Translations under genes and position numbers: made by a program
Shown: piece after piece, positions 43,911 through 52,618 of the stretch
How positions within the stretch are numbered: position 1 is the first letter of the stretch
Layout: every line of letters begins with the position of its first letter
Assembly: GCA_016706565.1 (NCBI GenBank)
Contig: JADJJI010000001.1
Coordinates: forward strand, 434,001 to 498,000
Direction of reading: 5' to 3'
DNA from: Piscinibacter sp.
GTDB taxonomy: Bacteria > Pseudomonadota > Gammaproteobacteria > Burkholderiales > Burkholderiaceae_C
DNA length: 64,000 nucleotides
Notes under the pieces: model-generated
What the model saw: only the letters and a program-made list of their open reading frames with translations
The model's database searches: none
Told to the model about the DNA's origin: nothing

Positions 43911-44672
43911 TCACTTCGCGCGCATCGCGCCGAGCAGGTCCTGCGAGCCGCCGGCCAGCAGCCGTGCATCCGAGCCCACGGTCACGAAGCGAAATCCCTT
44001 GGCGATGCGGCCGCGGGCCACGTCGGGCCGGCCGTTGTGGATGCCGGCCACCACGCCGTGCGCCTTGGCACGCTCGACGATGTGGTCGATGGCCTGCGCG
44101 GCCTTCGGGTCGACATCGTCGAACACCGGCTTGCAGCCCAGTGCCAGCGAGAGGTCCGAGGGGCCGATGTAGATCGCGTCCAGCCCTTCGACGGAGAGGA
44201 TGGCCTCGAGGTTGTCCAGCGCCTGCGTCGTCTCGATCATCGCGAAGCGCACGATGGTGTCGTTGGCCTGCGCCGGGTAGTCGGCGCCGCCGTACAGCGT
44301 TGCGCGCACCGGGCCGAAGCTGCGCGTGCCGCGCGGCGCGTAGTTCGTGTAGGCGATGAAACGCTGCGCCTCCTCGCGGGTGCTGACCATCGGGCAGATC
44401 ACGCCGTAGGCGCCGGCATCGAGCGACTTCATGATGATGCCCGGCTCCAGCCAGGGCACGCGCACCACCGGCACAGTGGCGGTGGTCGAGATGGCCTGCA
44501 GCATGGTCACCATGGCGGCGTAGTCGATCACGCCATGCTGCAGGTCGATGGTCAGCGAGTCCCAGCCCTGGTGGGCCATGACCTCGGCGGAAAAACTGTT
44601 CGGGATCGCCAGCCAGCCGTTCACCGCAGCCTGGTCGGCCTTCCACAGCGTGCGCAGTCGGTTCTCTCTCAT
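43911..44672 (-). CDS. HpcH/HpaI-family aldolase (GarL-type)
   Basis: 253 residues. The class II pyruvate aldolase fold is shown by LTIDLQHGVIDYAAM, VRVPWLEPGIIMKSLDAGAYGVICPMV (metal and substrate loop), YAPRGTRSFGP and IYIGPSDLSLALG. In the hexarate pathway GarL cleaves 5-keto-4-deoxyglucarate to pyruvate and tartronate semialdehyde, matching the reductase downstream. A related 2-keto-3-deoxy acid aldolase cannot be excluded. Confidence 0.87.
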   Translation of the reverse strand: MRENRLRTLWKADQAAVNGWLAIPNSFSAEVMAHQGWDSLTIDLQHGVIDYAAMVTMLQAISTTATVPVVRVPWLEPGIIMKSLDAGAYGVICPMVSTREEAQRFIAYTNYAPRGTRSFGPVRATLYGGADYPAQANDTIVRFAMIETTQALDNLEAILSVEGLDAIYIGPSDLSLALGCKPVFDDVDPKAAQAIDHIVERAKAHGVVAGIHNGRPDVARGRIAKGFRFVTVGSDARLLAGGSQDLLGAMRAK

Positions 44673-44692
44673 CTCTGTTCCCTCGGTCGGAT

Positions 44693-45649
44693 TCAGTTCG
44701 GCAGCGGCGCCGGCGAGACCATGCGGCCGTCGCGCAGGAAGCCCTGCAGGTTGTCGTAGGTACGGTCGGCCATGGCCTGCCGCGTTTCCTGCGTTCCGCT
44801 GGCGATGTGCGGCAGCAGCACCACGTTGTCCAGCGTGAAGAGCTCGGTGGGCACCTGCGGCTCGTTCTCGAACACGTCGAGGCCCGCGCCGGCGATGCGC
44901 TGGTCGAGCAGCGCACGCACCAGCGCCGCCTCGTCGATCACCGAGCCGCGCGCCACGTTGACGATGAAGCCGCGCGGGCCCAGCGCATCGAGTACCTCGG
45001 CGTTGATCAGGTGCTTCGTGCCCGCGCCGCCGGCGGTGATGACAATGAGGAAGTCGCACCAGCGCGCCAGCTCGATCAGCGAAGGCTCGTGGCGCCACGG
45101 CGCGCCTTCGACCGGGCGGCGGCTGTGATAGCGGATGTCCATCTCGAAGCCGCCCGCGCGCTTGGCGATGGTCTGCCCGATGCGGCCCAGGCCGACGATA
45201 CCCAGCTTCGCGCCGCTGACCTTGCGCGCCAGCGGGTAGCTGGCCACGCCGGGCGTCGTCCAGCCGCCGCGGCGCACGTAGCGATCGGCCTCGCTGACGC
45301 GTCGCGCCACGTCGAGCATCAGCACCATGGCGAGGTCGGCCACGCAATCGTTCAGCACGTCGGGCGTGTAGCCCACGGCGATGCCGCGGGCCTTGGCGGC
45401 GGCCAGGTCCAGCTTGTCCAGGCCGACCCCAAAGCTGGAGACCACGCGCAGCTTCGGCATGAGCTCCAGGGTGGCGGCGTTGAACCCCACGCCGGCCGAG
45501 GTGACGAAGCCCTCGAACTCGCCGCCGTGCGCCGCCAGGAAAGCCTGCGGGTCGGCCTCGGAGGCGAGCAGGTGGGTGTCGAACTCTGCAGCCAGGCGCG
45601 CCTCGAGCGAGGGCAGCAGCCGGCCGGCTTGCAGGATGCGGTGCTTCAA
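44693..45649 (-). CDS. D-2-hydroxyacid dehydrogenase (glyoxylate/hydroxypyruvate reductase type)
   Basis: 318 residues. The NAD(P) site is LGIVGLGRIGQTIAKRAG, and catalytic residues are R in VNVARGSVIDE, E in DVFENEPQVP and H in LLPHIASGTQETR. Substrate domains at both ends fit the GhrB/HprA group. In this operon it may act on hydroxypyruvate or tartronate-related intermediates. It lies 10 bases from the upstream Bug gene and 20 from the aldolase gene. Confidence 0.9.
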   Translation of the reverse strand: MKHRILQAGRLLPSLEARLAAEFDTHLLASEADPQAFLAAHGGEFEGFVTSAGVGFNAATLELMPKLRVVSSFGVGLDKLDLAAAKARGIAVGYTPDVLNDCVADLAMVLMLDVARRVSEADRYVRRGGWTTPGVASYPLARKVSGAKLGIVGLGRIGQTIAKRAGGFEMDIRYHSRRPVEGAPWRHEPSLIELARWCDFLIVITAGGAGTKHLINAEVLDALGPRGFIVNVARGSVIDEAALVRALLDQRIAGAGLDVFENEPQVPTELFTLDNVVLLPHIASGTQETRQAMADRTYDNLQGFLRDGRMVSPAPLPN

Positions 45650-45659
45650 AGGGTTCCTT

Positions 45660-46607
45660 TCAGTCGATCTTCACGCCGCCCTCGGCGACGACGCCCGCCC
45701 AGTTCTTGCGCTCGCGATCGAAGAAGGCGCTGAACTCGGTCGGCGACATCGTATAGACCTCGGCGCCTTGCGAGACGAGGCGCTCGCGCACCTCGGGCGA
45801 GCGGATGATGCGGGTCAGCTCGGCCGACAGGCGCGCCACCACCGCCGGCGGCGTGGCCGCAGGCACCAGCAGACCCTGCCAGGTGCCCGACTCGAAACCC
45901 TTCACGCCCTGCTCGGCGATGGTCGGCACGTTGGCCAGCAGCGGCACGCGCGTGGCCTTGGAGACGCCCAGCACCTTCAGCTTGCCCGACTGCACCATCG
46001 GCAGCGTGGCGAGCATGCCGTTCATCAGCACCTGCGTCTGGCCGGCCACGGTGTCGCCGATGGCCTGCGAGCCGCCCTTGTAGGGGATGTAGGTCCACTC
46101 CGCCTTCGTCGCCTTCTCCACCGCCACGCCGGCCAGGTGCGGTGCGCTGCCGATGGCGGTGACGGCGAAGTTGAGCTTCTCCTTGTGCGACAGCGCCACC
46201 AGCTCCTGCAGGTTGTTCGCCTTCACCGAAGGGTGCACCACGAGCAGGTGCGGCGAGTAGGCCAGCATGGTGACGCCGCGCAGGTCCTTGCTCGGCTCGA
46301 AGGGCAGTTGCTTGTAGACCGAGGCCGTGATGGCCAATGCGCCGACGTCGCACAGCAGCAGCGTGTGGCCGTCGTTCGATTTCGCCACCGAATCGGTGCC
46401 GGTGTTGCCGTTCGCCCCCGGCCTGTTCTCGACGATCACCGTCGTCTTCAGCGCCTCGGACAGCGGCTGCGAGATGGCCCGCGCGATGATGTCCGACGAG
46501 CCGCCCGGTGGGTAGGGCACGACGATGCGGATCGGCTTGTTCGGCCAGGCCTGGGCCGAGGCGTTCACGGTGAACGCCGCCAGCGCGACGAGTATCAGCT
46601 TCTTCAT
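45660..46607 (-). CDS. Bug (TctC) family periplasmic binding protein 2
   Basis: 315 residues with a Sec signal peptide (MKKLILVALAAFTVNASAQA). Bug features are WPNKPIRIVVPYPPGGSSDIIAR, ENRPGANGNTGTDSVAKS and YKGGSQAIGDTVAGQTQVL. Bug proteins bind carboxylates, often for TctAB transporters; no tctAB is seen in the window. Between gudD and the dehydrogenase gene, it probably binds a hexarate or uronate-derived acid. Confidence 0.9.
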   Translation of the reverse strand: MKKLILVALAAFTVNASAQAWPNKPIRIVVPYPPGGSSDIIARAISQPLSEALKTTVIVENRPGANGNTGTDSVAKSNDGHTLLLCDVGALAITASVYKQLPFEPSKDLRGVTMLAYSPHLLVVHPSVKANNLQELVALSHKEKLNFAVTAIGSAPHLAGVAVEKATKAEWTYIPYKGGSQAIGDTVAGQTQVLMNGMLATLPMVQSGKLKVLGVSKATRVPLLANVPTIAEQGVKGFESGTWQGLLVPAATPPAVVARLSAELTRIIRSPEVRERLVSQGAEVYTMSPTEFSAFFDRERKNWAGVVAEGGVKID

Positions 46608-46639
46608 GGTGTTTCCTGGAAGGTGAAGGTTGCGGTGCG

Positions 46640-47974
46640 TCAGCGGACCATGCACGGCCGCTTGGGGTCGAAAGTCCAGTTCGGCACCAGGTACTGCATC
46701 GCCATCGCGTCGTCGCGGGCACCCAGGCCGTGCTGCTGGTAGAGCTGGTGCGCCTTGTGCACCTCGGCCATGTCGAGCTCGACGCCGAGCCCCGGCTGCT
46801 TCGGCACCTGCACATGGCCGCCGACGATCTGCAGCGGCTCCTTCGTCAGGCGCTGGCCGTCCTGCCAGATCCAGTGCGTGTCGATCGCCGTCACCTTGCC
46901 CGGTGCGGCGGCGCCGACGTGGGTGAACATCGCCAGCGAGACGTCGAAGTGGTTGTTCGAGTGCGAGCCCCAGGTCAGGCCCCAGTCGCGGCAGGTCTGC
47001 GCGACACGCACCGAGCCGGCCATGGTCCAAAAATGCGGGTCGGCCAGCGGGATGTCGACCGACTGCAGCGACAGCGCGTGCGCCAGCTGCCGCCAGTCGG
47101 TGGCGACCATGTTGGTGGCGGTGGGCAGCCCGGTGGCGCGGCGGAATTCGGCCATCACCTCTCGGCCGCTGAACCCCTGCTCGGCGCCGCAGGGGTCTTC
47201 GGCGTAGGCGACCACGCCGCGCATGCGCTGGCCCAGGCGGATCGCGTCCTTCAGCAGCCAGCCGCCGTTGGGGTCGAGCGTGACGCGGGCCTGCGGGAAG
47301 CGCTCGTGCAACGCGATCACCGCGTCCACTTCCGCGTCGCCGGCGAGCACACCGCCCTTGAGCTTGAAGTCGTTGAAGCCGTAACGCTCGCGTGCCGCCT
47401 CGGCCAGGCGCACGATGGCCTGCGCGTCCATCGCCGGCTCGTGGCGCAGGCGCGACCAGGCATCGTCGGCACCGGCCTCGCTCGCGTACGGCAGGTCGGT
47501 CTTCCGGCGGTCGCCGACGAAGAACAGGTAGCCGAGCATCTCCACCGACTCGCGCTGCTGACCCTCGCCGAGCAGCGCCGCCACCGGCAGGCCCAGGTGC
47601 TGGCCGAGCAGGTCGAGCAGCGCCGACTCGACGGCGGTGACGGCGTGGATGGTGGTGCGCAGGTCGAAGGTCTGCAGCCCGCGGCCGCCGGCATCGCGGT
47701 CGGCGAAGCGGCGCTGCATCTGCTGCATGACGGCCTGCACGTTCGCCACCGGCTGGCCGACGACGAGCTCGCGTGCATCCTCCAGCGTCTGGCGGATCTT
47801 CTCGCCGCCGGGCACTTCGCCGACGCCGCTGCGGCCCGCGCTGTCGGTGAGGATCAGCAGGTTGCGCGTGAAGAAGGGGCCGTGCGCGCCGCTCAGGTTG
47901 AGCAGCATGCTGTCGCGGCCGGCGACGGGGATCGCCTGCAGCGAGGTGACGACGGGGGTGGAGCTCTTGGCCAT
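46640..47974 (-). CDS. gudD: D-glucarate dehydratase
   Basis: 444 residues, enolase superfamily. GudD-specific motifs include [34 protein letters not shown] (catalytic K-x-K), [33 protein letters not shown] and [20 protein letters not shown] (catalytic His/Asp). It dehydrates glucarate (and idarate) to 5-keto-4-deoxyglucarate, the aldolase substrate. The gene lies between two Bug genes in one minus-strand operon. Confidence 0.95.
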   Translation of the reverse strand: MAKSSTPVVTSLQAIPVAGRDSMLLNLSGAHGPFFTRNLLILTDSAGRSGVGEVPGGEKIRQTLEDARELVVGQPVANVQAVMQQMQRRFADRDAGGRGLQTFDLRTTIHAVTAVESALLDLLGQHLGLPVAALLGEGQQRESVEMLGYLFFVGDRRKTDLPYASEAGADDAWSRLRHEPAMDAQAIVRLAEAARERYGFNDFKLKGGVLAGDAEVDAVIALHERFPQARVTLDPNGGWLLKDAIRLGQRMRGVVAYAEDPCGAEQGFSGREVMAEFRRATGLPTATNMVATDWRQLAHALSLQSVDIPLADPHFWTMAGSVRVAQTCRDWGLTWGSHSNNHFDVSLAMFTHVGAAAPGKVTAIDTHWIWQDGQRLTKEPLQIVGGHVQVPKQPGLGVELDMAEVHKAHQLYQQHGLGARDDAMAMQYLVPNWTFDPKRPCMVR

Positions 47975-47981
47975 CGGTGCG

Positions 47982-48938
47982 TCAATCCGCCGTGATCTTG
48001 CGGCTGTCGATCAGTTGCTTCCAGCGCGCCGACTCTGCAGCCTGGAAGGCGCCGAACTGCTCGGGCGTGTTGGCGACGATCTCGAAGCCGACCTCGAGCA
48101 GCTTGGGCTTGACCGCCGGGTCGTTCAGTGCGGCCACGATCGCGGCATGCAACTTCGCCTTGACGTCGGCCGGCAGCCCCTTGGGTGCGGCGATGCCTTG
48201 CCACGAATAGACGTCGGCGTCCTTCACACCCGATTCGGTCAGCGTGGGCACCTGCGGCAACAGCGCCGAGCGCTTGGCGCCGGTGACGGCCAGCGCGCGC
48301 AGCTTGCCGCTGGCCACGTGCTGCAGGATGGCGTTGATGTTCTGGAACGAGGCATCGACCTGAGCGCCGAGCAGGTCGCTGATGGCCGGCGCGCCGCCCT
48401 TGTAGGGCACGTGAACGCCGGCGGTGCCGGTCTGCAGCCAGAACAGTTCGGCAGTCAGGTGGTCCGACGAGCCGTTGCCCGACGAGGCGAAGCTCAACTT
48501 GTCGGGCGACTTCTTCAGCGCCGCGATGACGTCGGCAACGCTGTGGTGCGGCGAGGCGGCCGGCACCACGAGCACGTTGGGCGCCTGCACGGCGACGGTG
48601 AGCAGGTCGAAGTCCTTGCCGGCGTCGTAGGGCACGTTCTTGAGCAGGTGCGGCGCGATCACGAACGGGCCGAGCGACGACACCAGCACGGTGTAGCCGT
48701 CCGGCGCGGCGCGCTCGACCAGCGCGGCGCCGATGGTGCCCGTGGCACCGGCCTTGTTGTCGACGATCACCGCCTGGCCGAGCTTGTCCTGCATCTTCTG
48801 ACCGATGCTGCGCGCCAGCGTGTCGGTCGAGCCGCCCGGCGGGAAGGGCACGACGAGGGTGATGGTCTTGTCGGGCCAGGCCTGGGCCGGGGCCACGAGA
48901 GCGAAGGCGAGGGTCGCGAGGGTGAGCAGTTTCTTCAT
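47982..48938 (-). CDS. Bug (TctC) family periplasmic binding protein 1
   Basis: 318 residues with signal peptide ([20 protein letters not shown]). [23 protein letters not shown] and [18 protein letters not shown] mark the Bug fold. It is the first gene of the hexarate operon, 7 bases before gudD, and has the candidate GntR operator about 41-64 bases upstream of its start. Related to, but clearly diverged from, the second Bug protein in the same operon. Confidence 0.9.
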   Translation of the reverse strand: MKKLLTLATLAFALVAPAQAWPDKTITLVVPFPPGGSTDTLARSIGQKMQDKLGQAVIVDNKAGATGTIGAALVERAAPDGYTVLVSSLGPFVIAPHLLKNVPYDAGKDFDLLTVAVQAPNVLVVPAASPHHSVADVIAALKKSPDKLSFASSGNGSSDHLTAELFWLQTGTAGVHVPYKGGAPAISDLLGAQVDASFQNINAILQHVASGKLRALAVTGAKRSALLPQVPTLTESGVKDADVYSWQGIAAPKGLPADVKAKLHAAIVAALNDPAVKPKLLEVGFEIVANTPEQFGAFQAAESARWKQLIDSRKITAD

Positions 48939-48978
48939 GGCAGTCGATCAGGGAGGAGCAGACGGAATGCAATCGATC

Positions 48979-49002
48979 AAGTTGTCAGTCATCGTACAAC
49001 TT
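48979..49002. promoter_or_regulatory. Candidate GntR/FadR-type operator of the hexarate operon
   Basis: Perfect inverted repeat AAGTTGT-N10-ACAACTT between the end of the regulator gene and the first Bug gene. GTTGT/ACAAC half-sites are typical of FadR-subfamily operators. A related sequence, TTATACGACAACTGATCA at 49822-49839, lies upstream of the regulator itself. Confidence 0.55.
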
Positions 49003-49032
49003 GGGATCGCAAAGTCAAGCCTGGAATACCCT

Positions 49033-49779
49033 TCAGGCAGCCGACGCGAAGGCCCGGCGGCGGCGCTCGCGGCTGTTGGCCAGGTGCGTGCGCATCGCCG
49101 CGCGCGCCGCCTCGGCGTCCTGCGCCGCAATGGCGTCGTAGATGCTCTCGTGCTCGGCGTTGACGCGCCGCAGGTAGGACTGCTGCGCCGGTTCCAGCGC
49201 GGCGCTCGCCTCGAGCCGAGCGCGCGGAATGATCTGCGCGCCGAGCGTGGCCAGCAGGCCGGCGAAGTGCTCGTTCTGCGTCGCACGGGCGATTTCGGTG
49301 TGGAACTGGAAGTCGGCGGCGACCGCGTCGCGGCCCTCTTCCACGGCGGCGGCGAAGGCGTCGAGCGCGCTGCGCATCACGGCCAGGTTGGCCGAGGTGC
49401 GCCGCTGCGCCGCCAGACCCGCGGCCTCGCTCTCGATGCCGATGCGAAGCTCGAGCACCGCGATCACGTCGCGCAGCGTGGCGAGCTGTTGAGGTTCGAT
49501 GCGAAAGGCCGACGCGTCGCCCGCGCCGACCACGAAGGTGCCGATGCCGTGCCGCGTCTCGACCATGCCGGCCGCCTGCAGCTTGGAGATGGCCTCGCGC
49601 ACCACCGTGCGGCTGACGCCGAACTCGGCCATCACGGCTGCCTCGGTGGGCAATTTGTCGCCCGGCGCCAGGCGGCCGTCGCGTATGCGCTCGCCCAATA
49701 CCTCGACGAGCCGCAGCGCCAGGGTGCGTGGCCGCCTCGCAGAGGGCATCTCGGTGTTCATTGCCTTCCTTCGAGCCAT
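49033..49779 (-). CDS. GntR-family (FadR subfamily) regulator of hexarate genes
   Basis: 248 residues (an ATG seven codons in is an alternative start). The winged helix covers DKLPTEAAVMAEFGVSRTVVREAISKLQAAGMVETRHGIGTFV in overlapping motifs (residues about 42-84). An all-helical FCD ligand domain follows, with metal His candidates in FQFHTEIARAT and VNAEHESIYDAI. Its position just upstream of the operon and the shared half-sites suggest it represses the hexarate genes and itself. Confidence 0.88.
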   Translation of the reverse strand: MARRKAMNTEMPSARRPRTLALRLVEVLGERIRDGRLAPGDKLPTEAAVMAEFGVSRTVVREAISKLQAAGMVETRHGIGTFVVGAGDASAFRIEPQQLATLRDVIAVLELRIGIESEAAGLAAQRRTSANLAVMRSALDAFAAAVEEGRDAVAADFQFHTEIARATQNEHFAGLLATLGAQIIPRARLEASAALEPAQQSYLRRVNAEHESIYDAIAAQDAEAARAAMRTHLANSRERRRRAFASAA

Positions 49780-49821
49780 GGCGCCACCCCGAGCGGCGCA
49801 AGTTCCTCAGGCCCGCTCAGC

Positions 49822-49839
49822 TTATACGACAACTGATCA
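49822..49839. promoter_or_regulatory. Second candidate GntR site, upstream of gntR
   Basis: TTATACGACAACTGATCA contains the ACAACT half-site of the 48979-49002 palindrome; the reverse strand reads AGTTGTCGTATAA, a looser palindrome. It lies about 45 bases before the regulator start, consistent with autoregulation. Confidence 0.4.
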
Positions 49840-49869
49840 CTCAGCTCCAGCTGTGCCCGCCCCAGGGAC

Positions 49870-50688
49870 TCAGCGCCTGGCTGCGCGTGGCGCATCGAGC
49901 GGGAACTCGGTGCAGCCCAGTTGCGACGAGATCGAGCGGCTTGCGTCACGCAGCATGCCCACGAGCTGTGGCTCGAGCGCCTCGTCGTAGCGGAAGGTCG
50001 GGAAAGACACGCTCAGGCCCGCGACGACCTGGCTCATGCCATCGAAGATGGGGATGCCGATGCAGCGGATGTGGTCGTCGAACTCCTCGCGGTCGACACC
50101 GAAGCCCTGGACCAGCGTGCGTTCGAGTTCCGCATCGAAGGCAACGCGGCTGGTGATCGTCTTGTCGCGAAAGCGCTTGAAATCGCAGCCTTCGAGGACG
50201 CGGTTGCGGCGCGCCGGCGTATCCCAGGCCATCAGCACCTTGCCGATCGCCGTGCAGTGCAGTGGCGCCCGGCGCCCGACACGCGAATACATGCCCAGCA
50301 TGTGGCGCGAATCGACCTTGTGCACGTAGATGATCTCGCTGTCGATCAGCATGCCCAGGTGCACCGTCTCCCCGGTCAAGTCGGAGAGTTGCTGCATGTG
50401 CGGCTTGGCAAACTCGACCAGATCCGGGAATCGCAATGCCTTGCTGCCCAGTTCGAAGAGCTTCATCGTCAGGCCGTAGCGCTCGTTGTCGGCGTCCTGC
50501 CGCACGAAGCCGAGCGTCTTCATGGTCTGCAAAAAGCGGTAGACCGTGGCCTTGGGCATGGCCAGACGGGTCGACAGGTCGGAGATGCCGAGTTCGCTGC
50601 GCTCGGACAGCGCCTGCAACACGGCGAACACCTTCAACACCGCAGCCACGGATTCTGGATGCTTGCTGTCTACCGAATCATCTTCCAT
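49870..50688 (-). CDS. kdgR: IclR-family regulator, KdgR-like
   Basis: 272 residues. The IclR HTH is VLKVFAVLQALSERSELGISDLS and MPKATVYRFLQTMKTLGFV (residues about 17-62). The effector domain has ETVHLGMLIDSEIIYVHKVDS, RRAPLHCTAIGKVLMAW and the IRCIGIPIFDG segment. This matches KdgR, the repressor of pectin catabolism that responds to 2-keto-3-deoxygluconate. Palindromes lie in its own promoter and in the kdgF/kduI gap. It is divergent from the esterase gene. Gene symbol by family resemblance and context. Confidence 0.82.
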   Translation of the reverse strand: MEDDSVDSKHPESVAAVLKVFAVLQALSERSELGISDLSTRLAMPKATVYRFLQTMKTLGFVRQDADNERYGLTMKLFELGSKALRFPDLVEFAKPHMQQLSDLTGETVHLGMLIDSEIIYVHKVDSRHMLGMYSRVGRRAPLHCTAIGKVLMAWDTPARRNRVLEGCDFKRFRDKTITSRVAFDAELERTLVQGFGVDREEFDDHIRCIGIPIFDGMSQVVAGLSVSFPTFRYDEALEPQLVGMLRDASRSISSQLGCTEFPLDAPRAARR

Positions 50689-50695
50689 GTTCCGT

Positions 50696-50711
50696 CAGGG
50701 TTGAAACCCTG
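50696..50711. promoter_or_regulatory. KdgR-like operator 1 (iclR proximal)
   Basis: CAGGGTTGAAACCCTG, two 7-base arms around GA, ends 8 bases before the regulator start. It shares the TTGAAAC core with the next site and could mediate autoregulation. Confidence 0.5.
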
Positions 50712-50747
50712 TTCCGTTTCTATTGTCAGAGTCCTAGAATCTTGTTC

Positions 50748-50764
50748 TTGAAACCGTGTTTCAA
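50748..50764. promoter_or_regulatory. KdgR-like operator 2 (esterase proximal)
   Basis: TTGAAACCGTGTTTCAA is a near-perfect palindrome (arms TTGAAAC and GTTTCAA) resembling the enterobacterial KdgR box with its GAAAC/GTTTC arms. It lies 34 bases before the esterase start. Confidence 0.6.
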
Positions 50765-50798
50765 CTGAAGACCCACGGCGGTATTAAACCAGATCGAC

Positions 50799-51599
50799 AT
50801 GGCAGTGAACTCGGCGATGACCCGCAGACGCCGCAAGCTCTTGGCGCTGGCGGGGGCCGTTGCGGCTGCGCCGACACTGCTGTGCGCGTGCGCCCATTCG
50901 GTGCGCGCGTCCGACGGCGTCGATGCGGCGCTGCACCTGGCGGGCGACTCGACCATGGCGACCAAGGCACTCGAACCCGCCCTGCCCGAGCGCGGCTGGG
51001 GACAGATGTTGCGCGCACGCGCGTGGCAGCCCTTGCGGATCGTCAACCATGCAGCCGGCGGCCGCTCGACGCGCTCGTTTCGCGACCAGGGCAAGTGGCA
51101 GCGCCTGGTCGACGCACTGCGGCCGGGCGACTTCGTGATCATCCAGTTCGGCCATAACGACCAGAAGGTCGGCGACCCTGCCCGCCACGCCGAGGCCCGC
51201 ACGACCTACCGCGAGAACCTCGCGTGCTTCGTCGATGAGGTGCGCGAACGCGGCGCCACGCCGATCCTCGCGACGCCGGTGGTGAGGCGCAAGTTCGACG
51301 CCGAAGGCCGACTCGTCGAGACACTCGGCGACTACCCCGCCACGATGCGCGAAGTCGCGAACGCGAAGAACGTGCCCTTGCTGGAATTGAACCGTGCCAG
51401 CGCTTACCTGGTGCAATCGCTGGGGCCGGAGCAGGCCAAGCGCCTGTACATGTGGATCGAACCCGGCACACACCCCAGGTGGCCCGACGGCTTGCGAGAC
51501 GACACGCATTTCAGCGCGGCCGGGGCCGATGCGATCGCGCAGATGGCCATTGACGAGATGCGCCGCTTGCGCCTGCCCACCGCCGATTGGTTCCGATGA
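50799..51599 (+). CDS. Rhamnogalacturonan acetylesterase-like SGNH hydrolase
   Basis: 266 residues. The N-terminus [18 protein letters not shown], then LLCAC, is a signal peptide and possibly a lipobox, with Tat-like arginines. SGNH blocks are visible: LAGDSTMA (nucleophile Ser), [21 protein letters not shown] and [10 protein letters not shown] (catalytic Asp/His). This is the rhamnogalacturonan acetylesterase branch, which strips acetyl groups from pectin side regions. It starts the plus-strand operon, and its stop overlaps the next start as ATGA. Confidence 0.88.
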   Translation: MAVNSAMTRRRRKLLALAGAVAAAPTLLCACAHSVRASDGVDAALHLAGDSTMATKALEPALPERGWGQMLRARAWQPLRIVNHAAGGRSTRSFRDQGKWQRLVDALRPGDFVIIQFGHNDQKVGDPARHAEARTTYRENLACFVDEVRERGATPILATPVVRRKFDAEGRLVETLGDYPATMREVANAKNVPLLELNRASAYLVQSLGPEQAKRLYMWIEPGTHPRWPDGLRDDTHFSAAGADAIAQMAIDEMRRLRLPTADWFR

Positions 51600-52618
51600 G
51601 TTCGACAGGCCACGGGGTGCGTGTCGGCGCAATCGGGCTCGCGCATCCACATGCCTTCGGGCAGGCCAAAGCCTTGGTCGCAGCCGGCGCGAGCATCGTT
51701 GCGCTGCACGCCAGCGACGAAGAGCGCAGCGCCGAATTCATGCAGAGCTTCGCCGTCGCCCGGCGTGTCGCAGAGCTCGCCGCCGTGCTGGAAGACGATC
51801 GCATCGATCTCGTGCTCGTGGCCACCGCGCCCGACACGCGCGCGGGTCTGGCCGCCCTGGCGATGCGCCATGGCAAGGACGTGCTGGTTGCCAAGCCTGC
51901 CGCGATCTCGCTCGATCAATTGGCGATGTTGCAGCGCGTTCAGCAGCAGACCGGCCGCATCCTCTCGGTGTGGTTCTCGGAGCGCTTCGCCGTGCGCGCC
52001 GCAACGCGCGCCAGCGAGCTGGTGGCGGCCGGCGCGATCGGCCGCGTCGTGCACACCGCCGGCCTCGGCCCGCACCGCGTGGGCGGCGCACCGCGACCCG
52101 ACTGGTTCTTCGATGCCTCGCGCCACGGCGGCATCCTGTGCGACATCGGCTCTCACCAGACCGAGCAGTTCCTCCACTACACCGGCACAACGCGCGCCGA
52201 GGTGGTCAGCGCGCTGGTGGCCAATCATGGGCACCGCGAGCACAAGGGGTTCGAGGACTTCGGCGAGATGATGCTGCGAGGCGACGGCTGCAGCGGCCAG
52301 GCCCGGGTGGACTGGCTCAGTGCGGACGGCCTGCCCACCTGGGGCGACGGGCGATTGACGCTGCTCGGCACCGAGGGCCACATCGAGTTGCGCAAGTACG
52401 TCGACCCGGCCGGGCGGCCCGGCGGCGACCACCTGTTCCTAGTCGATGCAACAGGCACGCGCCACGTCGACTGCCGCGATGCGCCGCTTCCGTTCGCGCA
52501 GCGGCTGCTGGCCGACGTGCGCGGGCGCACCGAGACGGCGATGCCGCAGGCGCACTGCCTACTGGCCATCGAGCTGGCGCTGCGCGCGCAGGCGATGGCC
52601 GCGAAGGCATCGACATGA
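51596..52618 (+). CDS. Gfo/Idh/MocA-family oxidoreductase 1
   Basis: 340 residues from ATG 51596 (ATGA overlap with the esterase). The Rossmann start is [18 protein letters not shown], atypical in lacking the usual G-x-G-x-x-G; [16 protein letters not shown] holds the motif in which EKP is usual (here AKP). The C-terminal domain has [24 protein letters not shown]. The catalytic Lys region is therefore unusual but recognisable. It may act on an unsaturated or oxidised uronate. It overlaps the next oxidoreductase as ATGA, so the two are coupled. Confidence 0.83.
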   Translation: MSSTGHGVRVGAIGLAHPHAFGQAKALVAAGASIVALHASDEERSAEFMQSFAVARRVAELAAVLEDDRIDLVLVATAPDTRAGLAALAMRHGKDVLVAKPAAISLDQLAMLQRVQQQTGRILSVWFSERFAVRAATRASELVAAGAIGRVVHTAGLGPHRVGGAPRPDWFFDASRHGGILCDIGSHQTEQFLHYTGTTRAEVVSALVANHGHREHKGFEDFGEMMLRGDGCSGQARVDWLSADGLPTWGDGRLTLLGTEGHIELRKYVDPAGRPGGDHLFLVDATGTRHVDCRDAPLPFAQRLLADVRGRTETAMPQAHCLLAIELALRAQAMAAKAST

